In this document: piece by piece, positions 51,543 to 61,060 of the stretch
Position numbering within the stretch: the first letter of the stretch is position 1
Layout of the letters: every line of letters begins with the position of its first letter
Assembly: GCA_029959295.1 (NCBI GenBank)
Contig: JASCOH010000003.1
Coordinates: 62,001 to 126,000 of the forward strand
DNA length: 64,000 bases
Source of the DNA: Flavobacteriaceae bacterium PS02334
GTDB lineage: Bacteria > Bacteroidota > Bacteroidia > Flavobacteriales > Flavobacteriaceae
Direction of reading: 5' to 3'
Translations under genes and position numbers: made by a program
Notes under the pieces: model-generated
What the model was told of the DNA's origin: nothing
The model's database searches: none
What the model saw: only the letters and a program-made list of their open reading frames with translations

Positions 51543-51573
51543 AAAAAAAGCACTACAATTGCAGTGCTTTTTC
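51543..51573 (-). terminator. Terminator after aldehyde dehydrogenase
   Basis: AAAAAGCACT (51545-51554) and AGTGCTTTTT (51563-51572) with an 8-nt loop, T-run on the minus strand; lies between the ALDH stop and the bdhA start, so the genes may be partly uncoupled. Confidence 0.75.
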
Positions 51574-51584
51574 CAACAATTAAA

Positions 51585-53090
51585 TTAAAAGAATCCTAAT
51601 TTCTTTTTATCGTAAGAAATCAGCATATTTTTTGTCTGGCGGTAATGGCCAAGCATCATTTTGTGGTTTTCTCTACCAATCCCAGATTGTTTGTAACCTC
51701 CAAACGGAGCTCCGGCTGGATAAGAATGGTATTGGTTGATCCAAACTCTTCCCGCTTGAATCGCTCTTGGAACTTGATAAATTTCATGCGCATCGCGTGT
51801 CCAAACTCCAGCGCCTAAACCATACATGGTGTCGTTTGCAATTTCAATCGCTTCTTCTGTAGTTTTAAAAGTTGTTACGGCTAAAACGGGTCCGAAAATT
51901 TCCTCTTGGAAAATTCTCATTTTATTGTGTCCTTTGAACAAAGTTGGTTTGATATAATAACCTCCGGCAAGATCGCCTTCCAATTTATTGACATCACCGC
52001 CAGTTAATAATTCTGCACCTTCTTCTTTTCCTAATTTGATATAAGACTGGATTTTTTCGTATTGAACATTCGAAGCCTGGGCACCAATCATTGTAGATTT
52101 ATCCAAAGGATTTCCTGCAATAATTGCTTCTGTTCTCTCAATAACTTTTGCAATAAACTTCTCGTAAATATCTTCGTGAATCAATAATCTTGACGGACAC
52201 GTACAAATTTCTCCTTGGTTTAAAGCGAACATTACCGCGCCTTCAACCGCTTTATCAAAGAAATCATCATCGTGATCTGCAATTGACGGGAAGAAGATAT
52301 TTGGAGATTTTCCGCCTAATTCTAACGTTACCGGAATGATATTTTCAGTAGCATATTGCATGACCAAACGGCCTGTAGCCGTTGAACCTGTGAATGCCGC
52401 TTTTGAAACTTTTGGATTGGTTACCAAAGCTCTTCCTAGTTCAGCGCCAAAACCGTTCACGATATTTATAACTCCCGGAGGAAGAATTCCTTCGATCAAT
52501 TCCATCATCACCAAAATAGAAACTGGCGTACTTTCAGCTGGTTTTAAAACCACGGTATTTCCTGCGGCTAAAGCTGGAGCTAATTTCCAAACAGCCATTA
52601 AAATCGGGAAATTCCAAGGAATAATTTGGGCAATTACGCCTAAAGGTTCGCTCAAGGCAATTGAAACCGTGTTAGAATCTAATTCAGCAATCGAACTTTC
52701 TTCCGCACGAATTACGCCTGCAAAATATCTGAAATGGTCAATTGCCAAAGGAATATCTGCCGCAAGTGTTTCTCTAACAGGTTTTCCGTTGTCGACAGTT
52801 TCCACTGCGGCGATATATTCTAGATTGTCTTCAAGAACCTGGGCAATTTTATTCAATAAAATACTTCTTTCAGTAACTGAAGTTTTTCCCCAAGTTTTGA
52901 AAGCTTCGTGAGCTGCATCCACTGCAAGAACTAAATCTTCCTTGCTTGATTTGGCGGCTTTTGTAAATACTTTTCCGTCGATTGGAGAAACATTGTCAAA
53001 ATATTCTCCTTTGACTGGCGGCGTAAATTGACCGTTTATATAATTATCGTACTTATCCTTAAAATCAGGTCTTTTAATTAAATTGCTCAT
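51585..53090 (-). CDS. Aldehyde dehydrogenase, ExaC/AldB type
   Basis: 501 residues, NAD-dependent. The motif [17 protein letters not shown], the glutamate motif [12 protein letters not shown] and the catalytic cysteine in [11 protein letters not shown] are present; the C-terminus has '[27 protein letters not shown]'. The CTCPSR signature is typical of acetaldehyde dehydrogenases (AldB/ExaC). It would oxidise the aldehyde made during alcohol or acetoin catabolism to acetate, which acs elsewhere in the window could activate. First gene of the group on the minus strand, with a terminator after it. Confidence 0.88.
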   Translation of the reverse strand: MSNLIKRPDFKDKYDNYINGQFTPPVKGEYFDNVSPIDGKVFTKAAKSSKEDLVLAVDAAHEAFKTWGKTSVTERSILLNKIAQVLEDNLEYIAAVETVDNGKPVRETLAADIPLAIDHFRYFAGVIRAEESSIAELDSNTVSIALSEPLGVIAQIIPWNFPILMAVWKLAPALAAGNTVVLKPAESTPVSILVMMELIEGILPPGVINIVNGFGAELGRALVTNPKVSKAAFTGSTATGRLVMQYATENIIPVTLELGGKSPNIFFPSIADHDDDFFDKAVEGAVMFALNQGEICTCPSRLLIHEDIYEKFIAKVIERTEAIIAGNPLDKSTMIGAQASNVQYEKIQSYIKLGKEEGAELLTGGDVNKLEGDLAGGYYIKPTLFKGHNKMRIFQEEIFGPVLAVTTFKTTEEAIEIANDTMYGLGAGVWTRDAHEIYQVPRAIQAGRVWINQYHSYPAGAPFGGYKQSGIGRENHKMMLGHYRQTKNMLISYDKKKLGFF

Positions 53091-53247
53091 GATAAAATGT
53101 TTTTAATTTTATCAAATCTACCTTCAATCAAATTTTTAAAGTAGCATTATTCGTTCAAATAATAGCATCATTTTGCCAAAACCATAATTTAAGACAATTT
53201 TAATTTTTTATTATGTAAAAAAATACCTAAATTTTAGAGAATTACAA

Positions 53248-54015
53248 TTAAAAAAGTTCACGCAAGAAGCTTTTCAAAGCCGACCAGGAACGTTTGTCAG
53301 CCAATTCATTATAAGCTGCGCCTTTTGAATTGTCATTTCCAGCTTCTTTTTCAGTAAAAGCATGAACTGCATTGGCATAATAATTCATCTGCCAGTCTGC
53401 TTTTGCCGTGCGCATTTCATCTTGGAAAGCTTTAATTTCTTTTTCTGGAACATAGGTGTCATCTGCTCCATGCAAAACCAAAACCTTTGCTTTTATTGGC
53501 GTAATTTCTCTTTTTTCATCTCTTCCTAAACCTCCGTGAAAAGAAACAGCGCCTTTCACTTTTATATTCGCTCTTGCCGCTTCGATCGCGCCAGTTCCTC
53601 CAAAACAATAGCCGATGACCACAATTTCTTCTGGATTTGCGCCTTGTTTTACCAATTCGGCTAAAGCCAAGGAAATTCTGTTTTGGTATTCTTTAATATT
53701 TGATTTGTAGTAGCCTGCTTGGGTACCAGCTTCTTTTGCATCTTTTGGTCTTTTGTCAACGCCATAAATATCAGCTACGAAGCTATAAAAACCCATTTTC
53801 ATCAATTCTGTCGCTACTTGTTCAGAATGCCTGTCGATTCCTTTCCAAGCCGGCAAGACTAAAATTCCAGGATTGTTTTTATTTGGCATATTCGGAATTC
53901 CTGCCAGACCGCTTAATTTTTGAGATTTATCGGCATAATCGACAGTTTTTAATTGTCCGAACGAGGCTGTTGAAACGACAACAGTAAAGAAAAAAGATAA
54001 GTATTTTACTTTCAT
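53248..54015 (-). CDS. Exported dienelactone hydrolase family protein
   Basis: 255 residues, signal peptide about 1-20. The alpha/beta-hydrolase has a Cys nucleophile in GYCFGG (usual for dienelactone hydrolase), an Asp in GADDTYV and a His in NAVHAFT. The family hydrolyses lactone or ester bonds; the true substrate is unknown. Cys in place of Ser and the small size are family traits. Transcribed from its own promoter, monocistronic. Confidence 0.85.
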   Translation of the reverse strand: MKVKYLSFFFTVVVSTASFGQLKTVDYADKSQKLSGLAGIPNMPNKNNPGILVLPAWKGIDRHSEQVATELMKMGFYSFVADIYGVDKRPKDAKEAGTQAGYYKSNIKEYQNRISLALAELVKQGANPEEIVVIGYCFGGTGAIEAARANIKVKGAVSFHGGLGRDEKREITPIKAKVLVLHGADDTYVPEKEIKAFQDEMRTAKADWQMNYYANAVHAFTEKEAGNDNSKGAAYNELADKRSWSALKSFLRELF

Positions 54016-54076
54016 GATTATTTTTTATTAAAGCTACTATTTTTTCTGGAATTTTGAAAGTTTGATTTCTATAAAT

Positions 54077-54110
54077 AAAAAAAGCCACTACATCTAGTGG
54101 CTTTTTTTTG
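54077..54110 (-). terminator. Terminator of the pit operon
   Basis: AAAAAAAGCCACTA (54078-54091) pairs with TAGTGGCTTTTTTT (54096-54109) around a 4-nt loop; T-run on the minus strand. Confidence 0.85.
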
Positions 54111-54120
54111 TATGAATGAA

Positions 54121-55407
54121 TTACATGAACAAACTTAATATGTAATAAACGATTGCAGCCAAAAGGGCAGAAATTGGAATGGTCAAAACCCAAGCCCACA
54201 GCAAGCTCACAGTAACGCCCCATCTTACGGCAGAAACACGCTTTGTCAAGCCAACTCCGATAATTGAACCTGTGATTGTGTGCGTCGTACTTACTGGAAT
54301 TTTCAAGTGTTCTGTAAAATATAAAGTCAATGCTCCGGCAGTCTCTGCGGCAACACCTTCAAACGAAGTAACTTTTGTAATTTTTGACCCCATTGTTTTT
54401 ACGATTTTCCAACCACCGCTCATTGTTCCTGCGGCAATTGCCGTATAACAAGCCAGCGGAATCCATTCCGGCATTTTAAAATGTCCAGCATCATCCGGAA
54501 GCACAACATCCAACCAATGTGGCATGCTGTCTTGTGACAAACCAGTCGTGTGGATATAAACCGCAACTGCTGCCGCAATAATTCCCATTACTTTTTGAGA
54601 ATCGTTTCCACCATGGCCCAAACTGAATGCGGCCGAAGAAAGCAACTGCATTTTCTTTAGCCAAGATTCAGATTTGCTATGCGATAAACTGCTGAAAAAT
54701 AAGCAGAATGTACTTACAGACAATATAATAAATGCTACTAAAAACCACTTGATATTGTGTGCTTCAAACGCAACGCTCCAAAATTGAGAATCTGGAAAAC
54801 GAGGTTCTTTAATTTTTTCGAAGGGAACCATTTGATATGCCACGAAAGTAATCGTAGCAATCATTAACGCTCCTGTAAATAGTTTTGGGTAGATACTTTT
54901 TTTCGAAGAATTCAATAACCAGATAGAAATCAGGTAGGAAGCTAAAGCTCCTAAAAGCGGCGCCAAGACAATAAATGCAATAATAATCAGAACTCCAGAA
55001 GGCATTCCTCCATTTTTTCCTGCAGAATACCAGTTTACAACGTTAAAGCCAGCGTGGGCGATTGCAGCTCCGGCAAAACCGCCGATTAATGTGTGGGACG
55101 AACTTGAAGGAATTCCAAGCCACCAAGTCAATAAGTTCCAACAGATTGCGGCAATGACTCCGGCTAAAATTACGACAAGATTGATATCCATCGTATTAGC
55201 CGTTTTTGCAACAGTATCAGCTACACCAAATCCGAAAACCCAGTAAGCCAGGAAGTTAAAGAAGGCTGCCCAAACAACAGCTTGAAATGGCGTCAATACT
55301 TTTGTGGCAACAATTGTTGCAATTGCGTTCGCAGCATCGTGAAATCCGTTGATGTAATCAAAGATCAGTGCAAGAACAATGATGACAATTAATATCGTAA
55401 AATCCAT
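54121..55407 (-). CDS. pit: Inorganic phosphate transporter, Pit family
   Basis: 428 residues, about ten hydrophobic helices. Both Pit repeats carry the signature: GFHDAANAIATIVAT near the N-terminus and the LGHGGNDSQKVMGI motif in the second half, and a further 'PVSTTHTITGSIIGVG' close to the end. It is a metal-phosphate/H+ symporter. It follows the DUF47 gene after 25 bp on the same strand, and they form the usual pit-PhoU-like operon. Confidence 0.92.
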   Translation of the reverse strand: MDFTILIVIIVLALIFDYINGFHDAANAIATIVATKVLTPFQAVVWAAFFNFLAYWVFGFGVADTVAKTANTMDINLVVILAGVIAAICWNLLTWWLGIPSSSSHTLIGGFAGAAIAHAGFNVVNWYSAGKNGGMPSGVLIIIAFIVLAPLLGALASYLISIWLLNSSKKSIYPKLFTGALMIATITFVAYQMVPFEKIKEPRFPDSQFWSVAFEAHNIKWFLVAFIILSVSTFCLFFSSLSHSKSESWLKKMQLLSSAAFSLGHGGNDSQKVMGIIAAAVAVYIHTTGLSQDSMPHWLDVVLPDDAGHFKMPEWIPLACYTAIAAGTMSGGWKIVKTMGSKITKVTSFEGVAAETAGALTLYFTEHLKIPVSTTHTITGSIIGVGLTKRVSAVRWGVTVSLLWAWVLTIPISALLAAIVYYILSLFM

Positions 55408-55432
55408 AAGATTATTTAGTCAAAAATGAATA

Positions 55433-56077
55433 TTAAGAGTGCTTAACCACCACTGATTCTAGAACGTTTGCAACGCTTTTGCATTTGTCAGAAGCAGATT
55501 CCAATGCAGACAAAACTTCCTTATATTTAATGATATTTTTAGCGTCAGTTTCGTTTTCGAAGATATCAGCAACCGCTTTATCAAAAACGTTGTCTGCTTT
55601 ACTTTCTAACTTATTAATTTTTTTACAAGCTTCAGAAATCGCTTTCAAATTTTTCAAATCTTTCAATTCTTTGATAGCAATGCCAATTTGCTGACAAGCT
55701 TCAAGATTTATTTCAGTCAATTTACGAATAGATTTCGTAATTTTTTCCACTTGGTAAAGGCGCATTCTTGACGCAGAACCGTGCAAATAATCAGCAACAT
55801 CATCCATCGATTTTACAAGAGCGTGAATATCTTCACGGTCAAACGGCGTAATAAAGTTTCTGCTTAGTTCAAGATGCGTTTTATGAGTAATTTCCTCAAT
55901 AACTGCTTCTAATTCCTCTATTTTTCTGAATAAATTCTCACGTTCTGCTTTTGGAGCATTTACGGCTTCGTGAAGCGTTTCTGCTAAAAGCGTTAAATTA
56001 AAAGAGGCTTGTTCAAAAAGTGGAAAGAACTTTTTATCTTTCGGAACTAAAAATTGGAAAATGCTGTTTAAAGACAT
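55433..56077 (-). CDS. DUF47 (PhoU-like) phosphate transport regulator
   Basis: 214 residues, all-helical, with the DUF47 features of a PhoU-like protein: long helices with Asp/Glu/Lys-rich repeats (e.g. 'FRKIEELEAVIEEITHKTHLEL', 'DDVADYLHGSASRM'). Such proteins sit with Pit phosphate transporters and are thought to control their activity. First gene of the operon; the ATG at 56077 is 60 bp downstream of a plausible AT-rich promoter region. Cytoplasmic or peripheral membrane. Confidence 0.9.
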   Translation of the reverse strand: MSLNSIFQFLVPKDKKFFPLFEQASFNLTLLAETLHEAVNAPKAERENLFRKIEELEAVIEEITHKTHLELSRNFITPFDREDIHALVKSMDDVADYLHGSASRMRLYQVEKITKSIRKLTEINLEACQQIGIAIKELKDLKNLKAISEACKKINKLESKADNVFDKAVADIFENETDAKNIIKYKEVLSALESASDKCKSVANVLESVVVKHS

Positions 56078-56270
56078 AAAATATATTTTTATTGCTGCAA
56101 ATGTATCTCGCCAATGTTAAGATAACATTAAGTAAAGATGAATAAGCAGTTATTAAAATTTACGATTATTTAATGTTGAGATTACAATTGCTTTTCCTCA
56201 TTTCTATTTATTGCAAACGTTTTCGTACTTTAGCCAGCGTTTAAAAATAGCAAAAATTCACTCACATATT

Positions 56271-57899
56271 ATGGACATCAACTTCAACAAAAACGAAGAT
56301 CATAACAAACTTTTAGTATCAGATTTAAAGCAGAAATTTGCCCAAGTAAAATTAGGCGGAGGTCAAAAAAGAATCGAAAAACTGCATGCCGAAGGCAAGA
56401 TGACTGCTCGTGAACGTATTGATTATCTGCTAGATGAAAAAAGAGATAGTATTGAAATCGGAGCTTTTGTTGGTGACGGAATGTATGCCGAACACGGCGG
56501 TTGCCCTTCTGGCGGCGTTGTCATCAAAATTGGTTATGTCAAAGGAAAACAATGCATTGTTGTAGCCAATGATGCGACTGTAAAAGCCGGAGCTTGGTTC
56601 CCGATTACTGGAAAAAAGAACCTTCGTGCGCAAGAAATTGCTATGGAAAATAGACTTCCGATTATTTATTTAGTAGATTCCGCGGGCGTTTATTTGCCTT
56701 TGCAGGATGAAATTTTTCCGGATAAGGAACATTTCGGAAGAATTTTTAGAAATAATGCCATCATGAGCAGCATGGGAATTACCCAGATCGCTGCCGTTAT
56801 GGGAAGCTGCGTTGCCGGAGGAGCTTACCTTCCGATTATGTCTGACGAAGCTTTGATTGTGGACAAAACAGGAAGCATTTTCTTAGCTGGAAGTTATTTG
56901 GTGAAAGCTGCTATCGGAGAAACTATTGACAATGAAACACTTGGCGGTGCAACTACACACTGCGAAATTTCTGGAGTCACAGATTACAAAGCAAAAGATG
57001 ACAAAGATGCTTTGGATAAAATTAAAAATATAGTCGATAAAATTGGCGATTTTGACAAAGCCGGTTACAGCAGAATCAAGTCTGAAAAGCCAGCTTTAGA
57101 AGAAAAAGATATCTACGGAATTCTTCCAAAAGCGAGAAACGAGCAGTATGACATGATGGAAATCATCAATCGCTTGGTAGATAATTCTGAATTTGAGCCT
57201 TATAAAGATGGTTACGGACAAACGATTATCACAGGTTACGCCAGAATTGACGGCTGGGCTGTGGGAATTGTGGCCAACCAAAGAAAAGTGGTAAAATCAA
57301 AGAAAGGCGAAATGCAATTTGGAGGCGTAATTTACTCTGATTCAGCTGATAAAGCAACACGTTTCATTGCCAATTGCAACCAAAAGAAAATTCCGTTGGT
57401 TTTTCTTCAAGATGTAACCGGATTCATGGTGGGAAGCAAGTCAGAACACGGCGGCATTATCAAAGACGGTGCAAAAATGGTAAATGCGGTTTCAAATTCC
57501 GTAGTTCCAAAATTCACAGTAATTGTTGGAAATTCTTATGGTGCAGGAAATTACGCCATGTGCGGAAAAGCATATGACCCGAGATTGATTTTTGCTTGGC
57601 CAAGTGCAGAATTGGCGGTAATGGGCGGTACCCAGGCCGCGAAAGTTTTAGCACAAATTGAAGCTTCTTCGTTAAAAGCAAAAGGCGAAATCATTGATGA
57701 AGTAAAAGAAAAAGAGCTTTTTGATAAAATCAAGGCAAAATATGACGCACAGGTTTCGCCTTATTATGCCGCTTCGAGATTATGGACTGACGCAATCATT
57801 GATCCTTTAGAAACCAGAACTTGGATTTCTATGGGAATTGAAGCGGCAAACCACGCTCCTATTGAGAAAAAATTTAATTTGGGTGTTATTCAAGTGTAA
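56271..57899 (+). CDS. Acyl-CoA carboxylase beta subunit (carboxyltransferase)
   Basis: ATG 56271 is preferred to an in-frame start 60 bp upstream, whose extension has no family counterpart; this gives 542 residues. The carboxyltransferase domains are seen: GGGQKRIEKLHAEGKMTARERID, 'GVYLPLQDEIFPDKEHFGRIF', VMGSCVAGGAYLP, DVTGFMVG, and SYGAGNYAMCG. It transfers a carboxyl group from carboxybiotin to acyl-CoA. The type (propionyl- or methylcrotonoyl-CoA) is not fixed by the sequence, though the LPLQDEIFPD word is methylcrotonoyl-like. No biotin-carrying alpha subunit is adjacent. Confidence 0.9.
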   Translation: MDINFNKNEDHNKLLVSDLKQKFAQVKLGGGQKRIEKLHAEGKMTARERIDYLLDEKRDSIEIGAFVGDGMYAEHGGCPSGGVVIKIGYVKGKQCIVVANDATVKAGAWFPITGKKNLRAQEIAMENRLPIIYLVDSAGVYLPLQDEIFPDKEHFGRIFRNNAIMSSMGITQIAAVMGSCVAGGAYLPIMSDEALIVDKTGSIFLAGSYLVKAAIGETIDNETLGGATTHCEISGVTDYKAKDDKDALDKIKNIVDKIGDFDKAGYSRIKSEKPALEEKDIYGILPKARNEQYDMMEIINRLVDNSEFEPYKDGYGQTIITGYARIDGWAVGIVANQRKVVKSKKGEMQFGGVIYSDSADKATRFIANCNQKKIPLVFLQDVTGFMVGSKSEHGGIIKDGAKMVNAVSNSVVPKFTVIVGNSYGAGNYAMCGKAYDPRLIFAWPSAELAVMGGTQAAKVLAQIEASSLKAKGEIIDEVKEKELFDKIKAKYDAQVSPYYAASRLWTDAIIDPLETRTWISMGIEAANHAPIEKKFNLGVIQV

Positions 57900-57938
57900 A
57901 ATTTCTGATTTAAGTTTAGGCATAATAAATTTTAAATT

Positions 57939-58277
57939 ATGAATAACGCAAGTGTAAAATTTGAAAATCATTTTATATTGTATATTCCTTTTAGAGACAA
58001 AATAATATTTGAATCGGAATTAATAAATAATAATATTGAATTTTATTTCGAAGAAAACCAGCGGAATATAAATATCTCAGTAAAGTACTTTCTTAAAGAT
58101 AAAGATGCGAAAGAAATCGACAAAATAATCCGTAAAAATCAGATTATTTCTAGCATTGGAAATCAAATTTTTGATTATAAGCAAGAACAAAAAATTCAAA
58201 AATTATATCTAAAAGTAGCGATTGCGACAATTTTAATTATTTTGTTAGCAAGTCTGGCAACATTTAATTCGAAGTGA
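57939..58277 (+). CDS. Small C-terminally anchored membrane protein
   Basis: 112 residues: a Lys/Glu/Asn-rich cytoplasmic region of about 85 residues, then one membrane helix (about 90-108, VAIATILIILLASLATF) and a short C-terminal tail. A tail-anchored layout. It follows the carboxylase gene by 39 bp on the same strand; an operon is possible. No family recognised. It may belong with either neighbour. Confidence 0.6.
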   Translation: MNNASVKFENHFILYIPFRDKIIFESELINNNIEFYFEENQRNINISVKYFLKDKDAKEIDKIIRKNQIISSIGNQIFDYKQEQKIQKLYLKVAIATILIILLASLATFNSK

Positions 58278-58348
58278 ATTTTAATCAATACAGGCAAAAA
58301 AAATCCGTATTTTTATTTGTGATTAACGCTTTGAAATCTTCAATATAT

Positions 58349-59968
58349 ATGAAAAAAAATCTTTTCCTTTTTGTCTTTCTTGCAAGTTTGCAAACAATTT
58401 CTGCCCAAGAATTCACCAGAAAAGATTCGCTTCAAGGTGGTTTTTCTGCTGAAAGAACTTCATATGACGTGCAGCGCTATGATTTAAATATTACAGTAAA
58501 TCCTGAAAAGCGTTCTATTGTCGGCTTTAATGATATCACTTTTAAAGTAGTTAAAAATACTTCTAAAATTCAAGTGGATTTGTTTGAGAACATGCAAATT
58601 GACAGCATTGTTTTTGAAGGAAAAAAATTGAATTACAAAAGAGATTTCGGAGCTGTTTTCATAGATTTTGAAAAACAGCAAATCGTTGACGGATTAGATA
58701 AAAAAATACGATTTTATTATTCAGGAAATCCTCTGGTGGCAAAAAATGCGCCTTGGGATGGCGGTTTTGTCTTCAGCAAAGACAACGCAGGAAAGCCGTG
58801 GATTGGTGTCGCCGTTCAAGGAACCGGAGCCAGCCTGTGGTTTCCCGTAAAAGATTCACAGAGCGATGAGCCTGATTTTGGAGCTTCGATAAAAGTGGCA
58901 GTTCCAAATGGGTTGATGAATGTTTCCAACGGTAGGTTTTTAGGAAGCGAAGATTTAAAAAACGGCTACACGCGTTGGGATTGGGAAGTCAAAAGTCCGA
59001 TCAACAACTATGATATTACGCTCAATATTGCAGATTACGTTCACATTCATGACAATTATAAAGGCTTAGACTTAGACTATTATATTTTGCGTGAAAACGA
59101 AGAAAAAGCAAAAAAACATTTTGAGGAAGTAAAACCGATGATGGATTGCTTTCAATCGAAATTTGGAAAATATCCCTTTACAGAAGACGGCTACAAATTA
59201 GTTGAAACTTCTTATTTAGGTATGGAACACCAAAGTGCTGTTTCTTATGGAAATAAGTATAAAAATGGATACTCCGGAATGGATATGTCTCGTACCGGAA
59301 TCGGGTTACTTTTTGACTATATCACGATTCACGAAACAGGGCACGAATGGTTTGGAAACAGCATTACTTCAAAAGATATTGCTGACATGTGGATCCACGA
59401 AGGCTTTACAACTTATTCAGAATCTGTTTTTGTAGAATGCCAATTTGGTTATGAAAAAGCGCAAATCTATTTAAACGGACAAAAAAGATCTGTCGCCAAT
59501 GATAAGCCGATTCAGGGAAATTATGGTGTCAACAATCATGGTTCTACTGACATGTATTACAAAGGCGCACAACTTTTAAATACGCTTCGCCATATTGTAA
59601 ACAATGATCAAAAATGGTGGAAAATCCTTTTGAAATATTCAGAAACCTATCGCTATAAAATAATAGATACAGAAACTGTAGTTGCTTTTTTCAATACTGA
59701 AATTGGAACAAATCTCACTCCTATTTTTGATCAATATTTGAAATACAAAAACATTCCAGAATTGATTGTTGAAAAAGAAAAAAAAGGAATTCGTTTTAAA
59801 TGGAAAACAGATGTTGCCAATTTTAAAATGCCTGTTGTTTTTAAAGAAAATGATAAAGAAATCAGAATAGATGCTACAAATCAGTGGATTTCCTATTCCT
59901 TAAAAAATCCTAAAGAAGCAGTAATCTTCGACAATTCTAGGTTTTTCTATAAATTAGATTATAAATAA
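58349..59968 (+). CDS. M1 family metallopeptidase, short form
   Basis: ATG 58349 is preferred over an in-frame start 75 bp upstream, because it gives a normal signal peptide (about 1-20, ending Ile-Ser-Ala-Gln); 539 residues. It has the N-terminal beta-saddle, a GMEHQSA exopeptidase-like motif in place of the GAMEN of classical M1 peptidases, and the zinc site HETGHEW (His328, His332) with a Glu in IHEGF. The C-terminal ERAP1-like helical domain of M1 enzymes is missing, so the protein is the short form. Exported aminopeptidase. It lies 71 bp after the small membrane-protein gene. Confidence 0.9.
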   Translation: MKKNLFLFVFLASLQTISAQEFTRKDSLQGGFSAERTSYDVQRYDLNITVNPEKRSIVGFNDITFKVVKNTSKIQVDLFENMQIDSIVFEGKKLNYKRDFGAVFIDFEKQQIVDGLDKKIRFYYSGNPLVAKNAPWDGGFVFSKDNAGKPWIGVAVQGTGASLWFPVKDSQSDEPDFGASIKVAVPNGLMNVSNGRFLGSEDLKNGYTRWDWEVKSPINNYDITLNIADYVHIHDNYKGLDLDYYILRENEEKAKKHFEEVKPMMDCFQSKFGKYPFTEDGYKLVETSYLGMEHQSAVSYGNKYKNGYSGMDMSRTGIGLLFDYITIHETGHEWFGNSITSKDIADMWIHEGFTTYSESVFVECQFGYEKAQIYLNGQKRSVANDKPIQGNYGVNNHGSTDMYYKGAQLLNTLRHIVNNDQKWWKILLKYSETYRYKIIDTETVVAFFNTEIGTNLTPIFDQYLKYKNIPELIVEKEKKGIRFKWKTDVANFKMPVVFKENDKEIRIDATNQWISYSLKNPKEAVIFDNSRFFYKLDYK

Positions 59969-59976
59969 ATTCAAAT

Positions 59977-60007
59977 AAAAAGAGTGCCGCTAAGCACTCT
60001 TTTTTTA
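59977..60007. terminator. Bidirectional terminator, M1 peptidase and menE
   Basis: AAAAAGAGTGC (59977-59987) with GCACTCTTTTT (59994-60004) around a 6-nt loop; A-run left and T-run right, shared by convergent genes. Confidence 0.85.
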
Positions 60008-61060
60008 TTCTGTCACACTGTCTAAAGTTTCTTTTCTCAAGACTTTTCCGGTTGGTGTTTCTTTAAATTCTGAAGCAAAAAGAACTACTTTAGGCTTTTC
60101 GTATTTGTCTAATGCTGCAAAAACGCTTTCATCGATTACATAAGGAGTTCCTTCCACGACAAGCACTAATTTTTCGCCTAATTCATGGTTTTCCTGTGAA
60201 GCTACAAAATACCTTCTGTCCATTATTCTGCTTGCTAATTTTTCTTCAATTTGTTCTGGAAAAAGCTTCACGCCACCACTGTTGATCACGTTGTCAATTC
60301 TTCCCATCCAAATAAATTCATGTTCATTTAAAACCTTCACAGCATCATTTGTCACGATTGGCTCGTCTAAAATATTTGGAGCTGTAATTACCAAGCAATG
60401 TCTTTCGTCTTCCGCAACACTAACGTTTGGTAAAGTTTTAAAAGCTTCCTCTCCTACTCTTTTTGCAGCAATATGCGTAATAGTTTCGGTCATTCCATAA
60501 GTTTCGTAAATCTCCGTAGGAAAATCAGCGAGTTCACTTGCTAAAGCAGCATTTACTTTGGCGCCTCCAATAATCAGTTTTTTTACCTGGCTCAATTTAT
60601 CTAAAGAATGCTGCACTTGCAATGGAACCATCGCAGCAAAATCATAAGTTTCATCATCTCTTTTTAGCGGATTTGAACTTGGCGCGACAAATTCTACATC
60701 CAAGCCTAAAATAAAGCCACGGACAAGCATCATTTTTCCAGCAACATATTGAGCCGGAAGACAATGCAATACTTTATTGCCAGGCTGTAAATCAAAGAAA
60801 TCGCCCGTAGCCAAAGCAGAATTCACCATTGCCTGCTTTTCAATTTTTATCTTTTTCGGGATTCCGGTCGTGCCCGAAGTTGTCATTTCGATATATTCGT
60901 TTTGGTCAAACCAATCCAAAATAAAAATTCCGACCGGCTTTTCAAAAGCTTCGCCTTCCTTGATAAAACTGTAGGCAATTCGGCATAAATCATCTTTATC
61001 TAAACTGAATCCGTTTAATTTAAAGCGATTGTGTACATTTTGATACGTTGGACTATTCAT
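60005..61060 (-). CDS. menE: O-succinylbenzoate-CoA ligase (AMP-binding)
   Basis: 351 residues, shorter than most AMP-forming ligases, as usual in Bacteroidota MenE. The P-loop is TSGTTGIPKK, the adenylate motif YETYGMTETITH, the hinge 'IWMGRIDNVINSGGVKLFP' and the Lys in TPTGKVLRK. It activates o-succinylbenzoate for menaquinone synthesis. No other men gene is adjacent. The 5' end overlaps the CPBP gene by 8 bp, so translation is coupled. AMP-binding ligase is certain; substrate is inferred. Confidence 0.85.
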   Translation of the reverse strand: MNSPTYQNVHNRFKLNGFSLDKDDLCRIAYSFIKEGEAFEKPVGIFILDWFDQNEYIEMTTSGTTGIPKKIKIEKQAMVNSALATGDFFDLQPGNKVLHCLPAQYVAGKMMLVRGFILGLDVEFVAPSSNPLKRDDETYDFAAMVPLQVQHSLDKLSQVKKLIIGGAKVNAALASELADFPTEIYETYGMTETITHIAAKRVGEEAFKTLPNVSVAEDERHCLVITAPNILDEPIVTNDAVKVLNEHEFIWMGRIDNVINSGGVKLFPEQIEEKLASRIMDRRYFVASQENHELGEKLVLVVEGTPYVIDESVFAALDKYEKPKVVLFASEFKETPTGKVLRKETLDSVTE

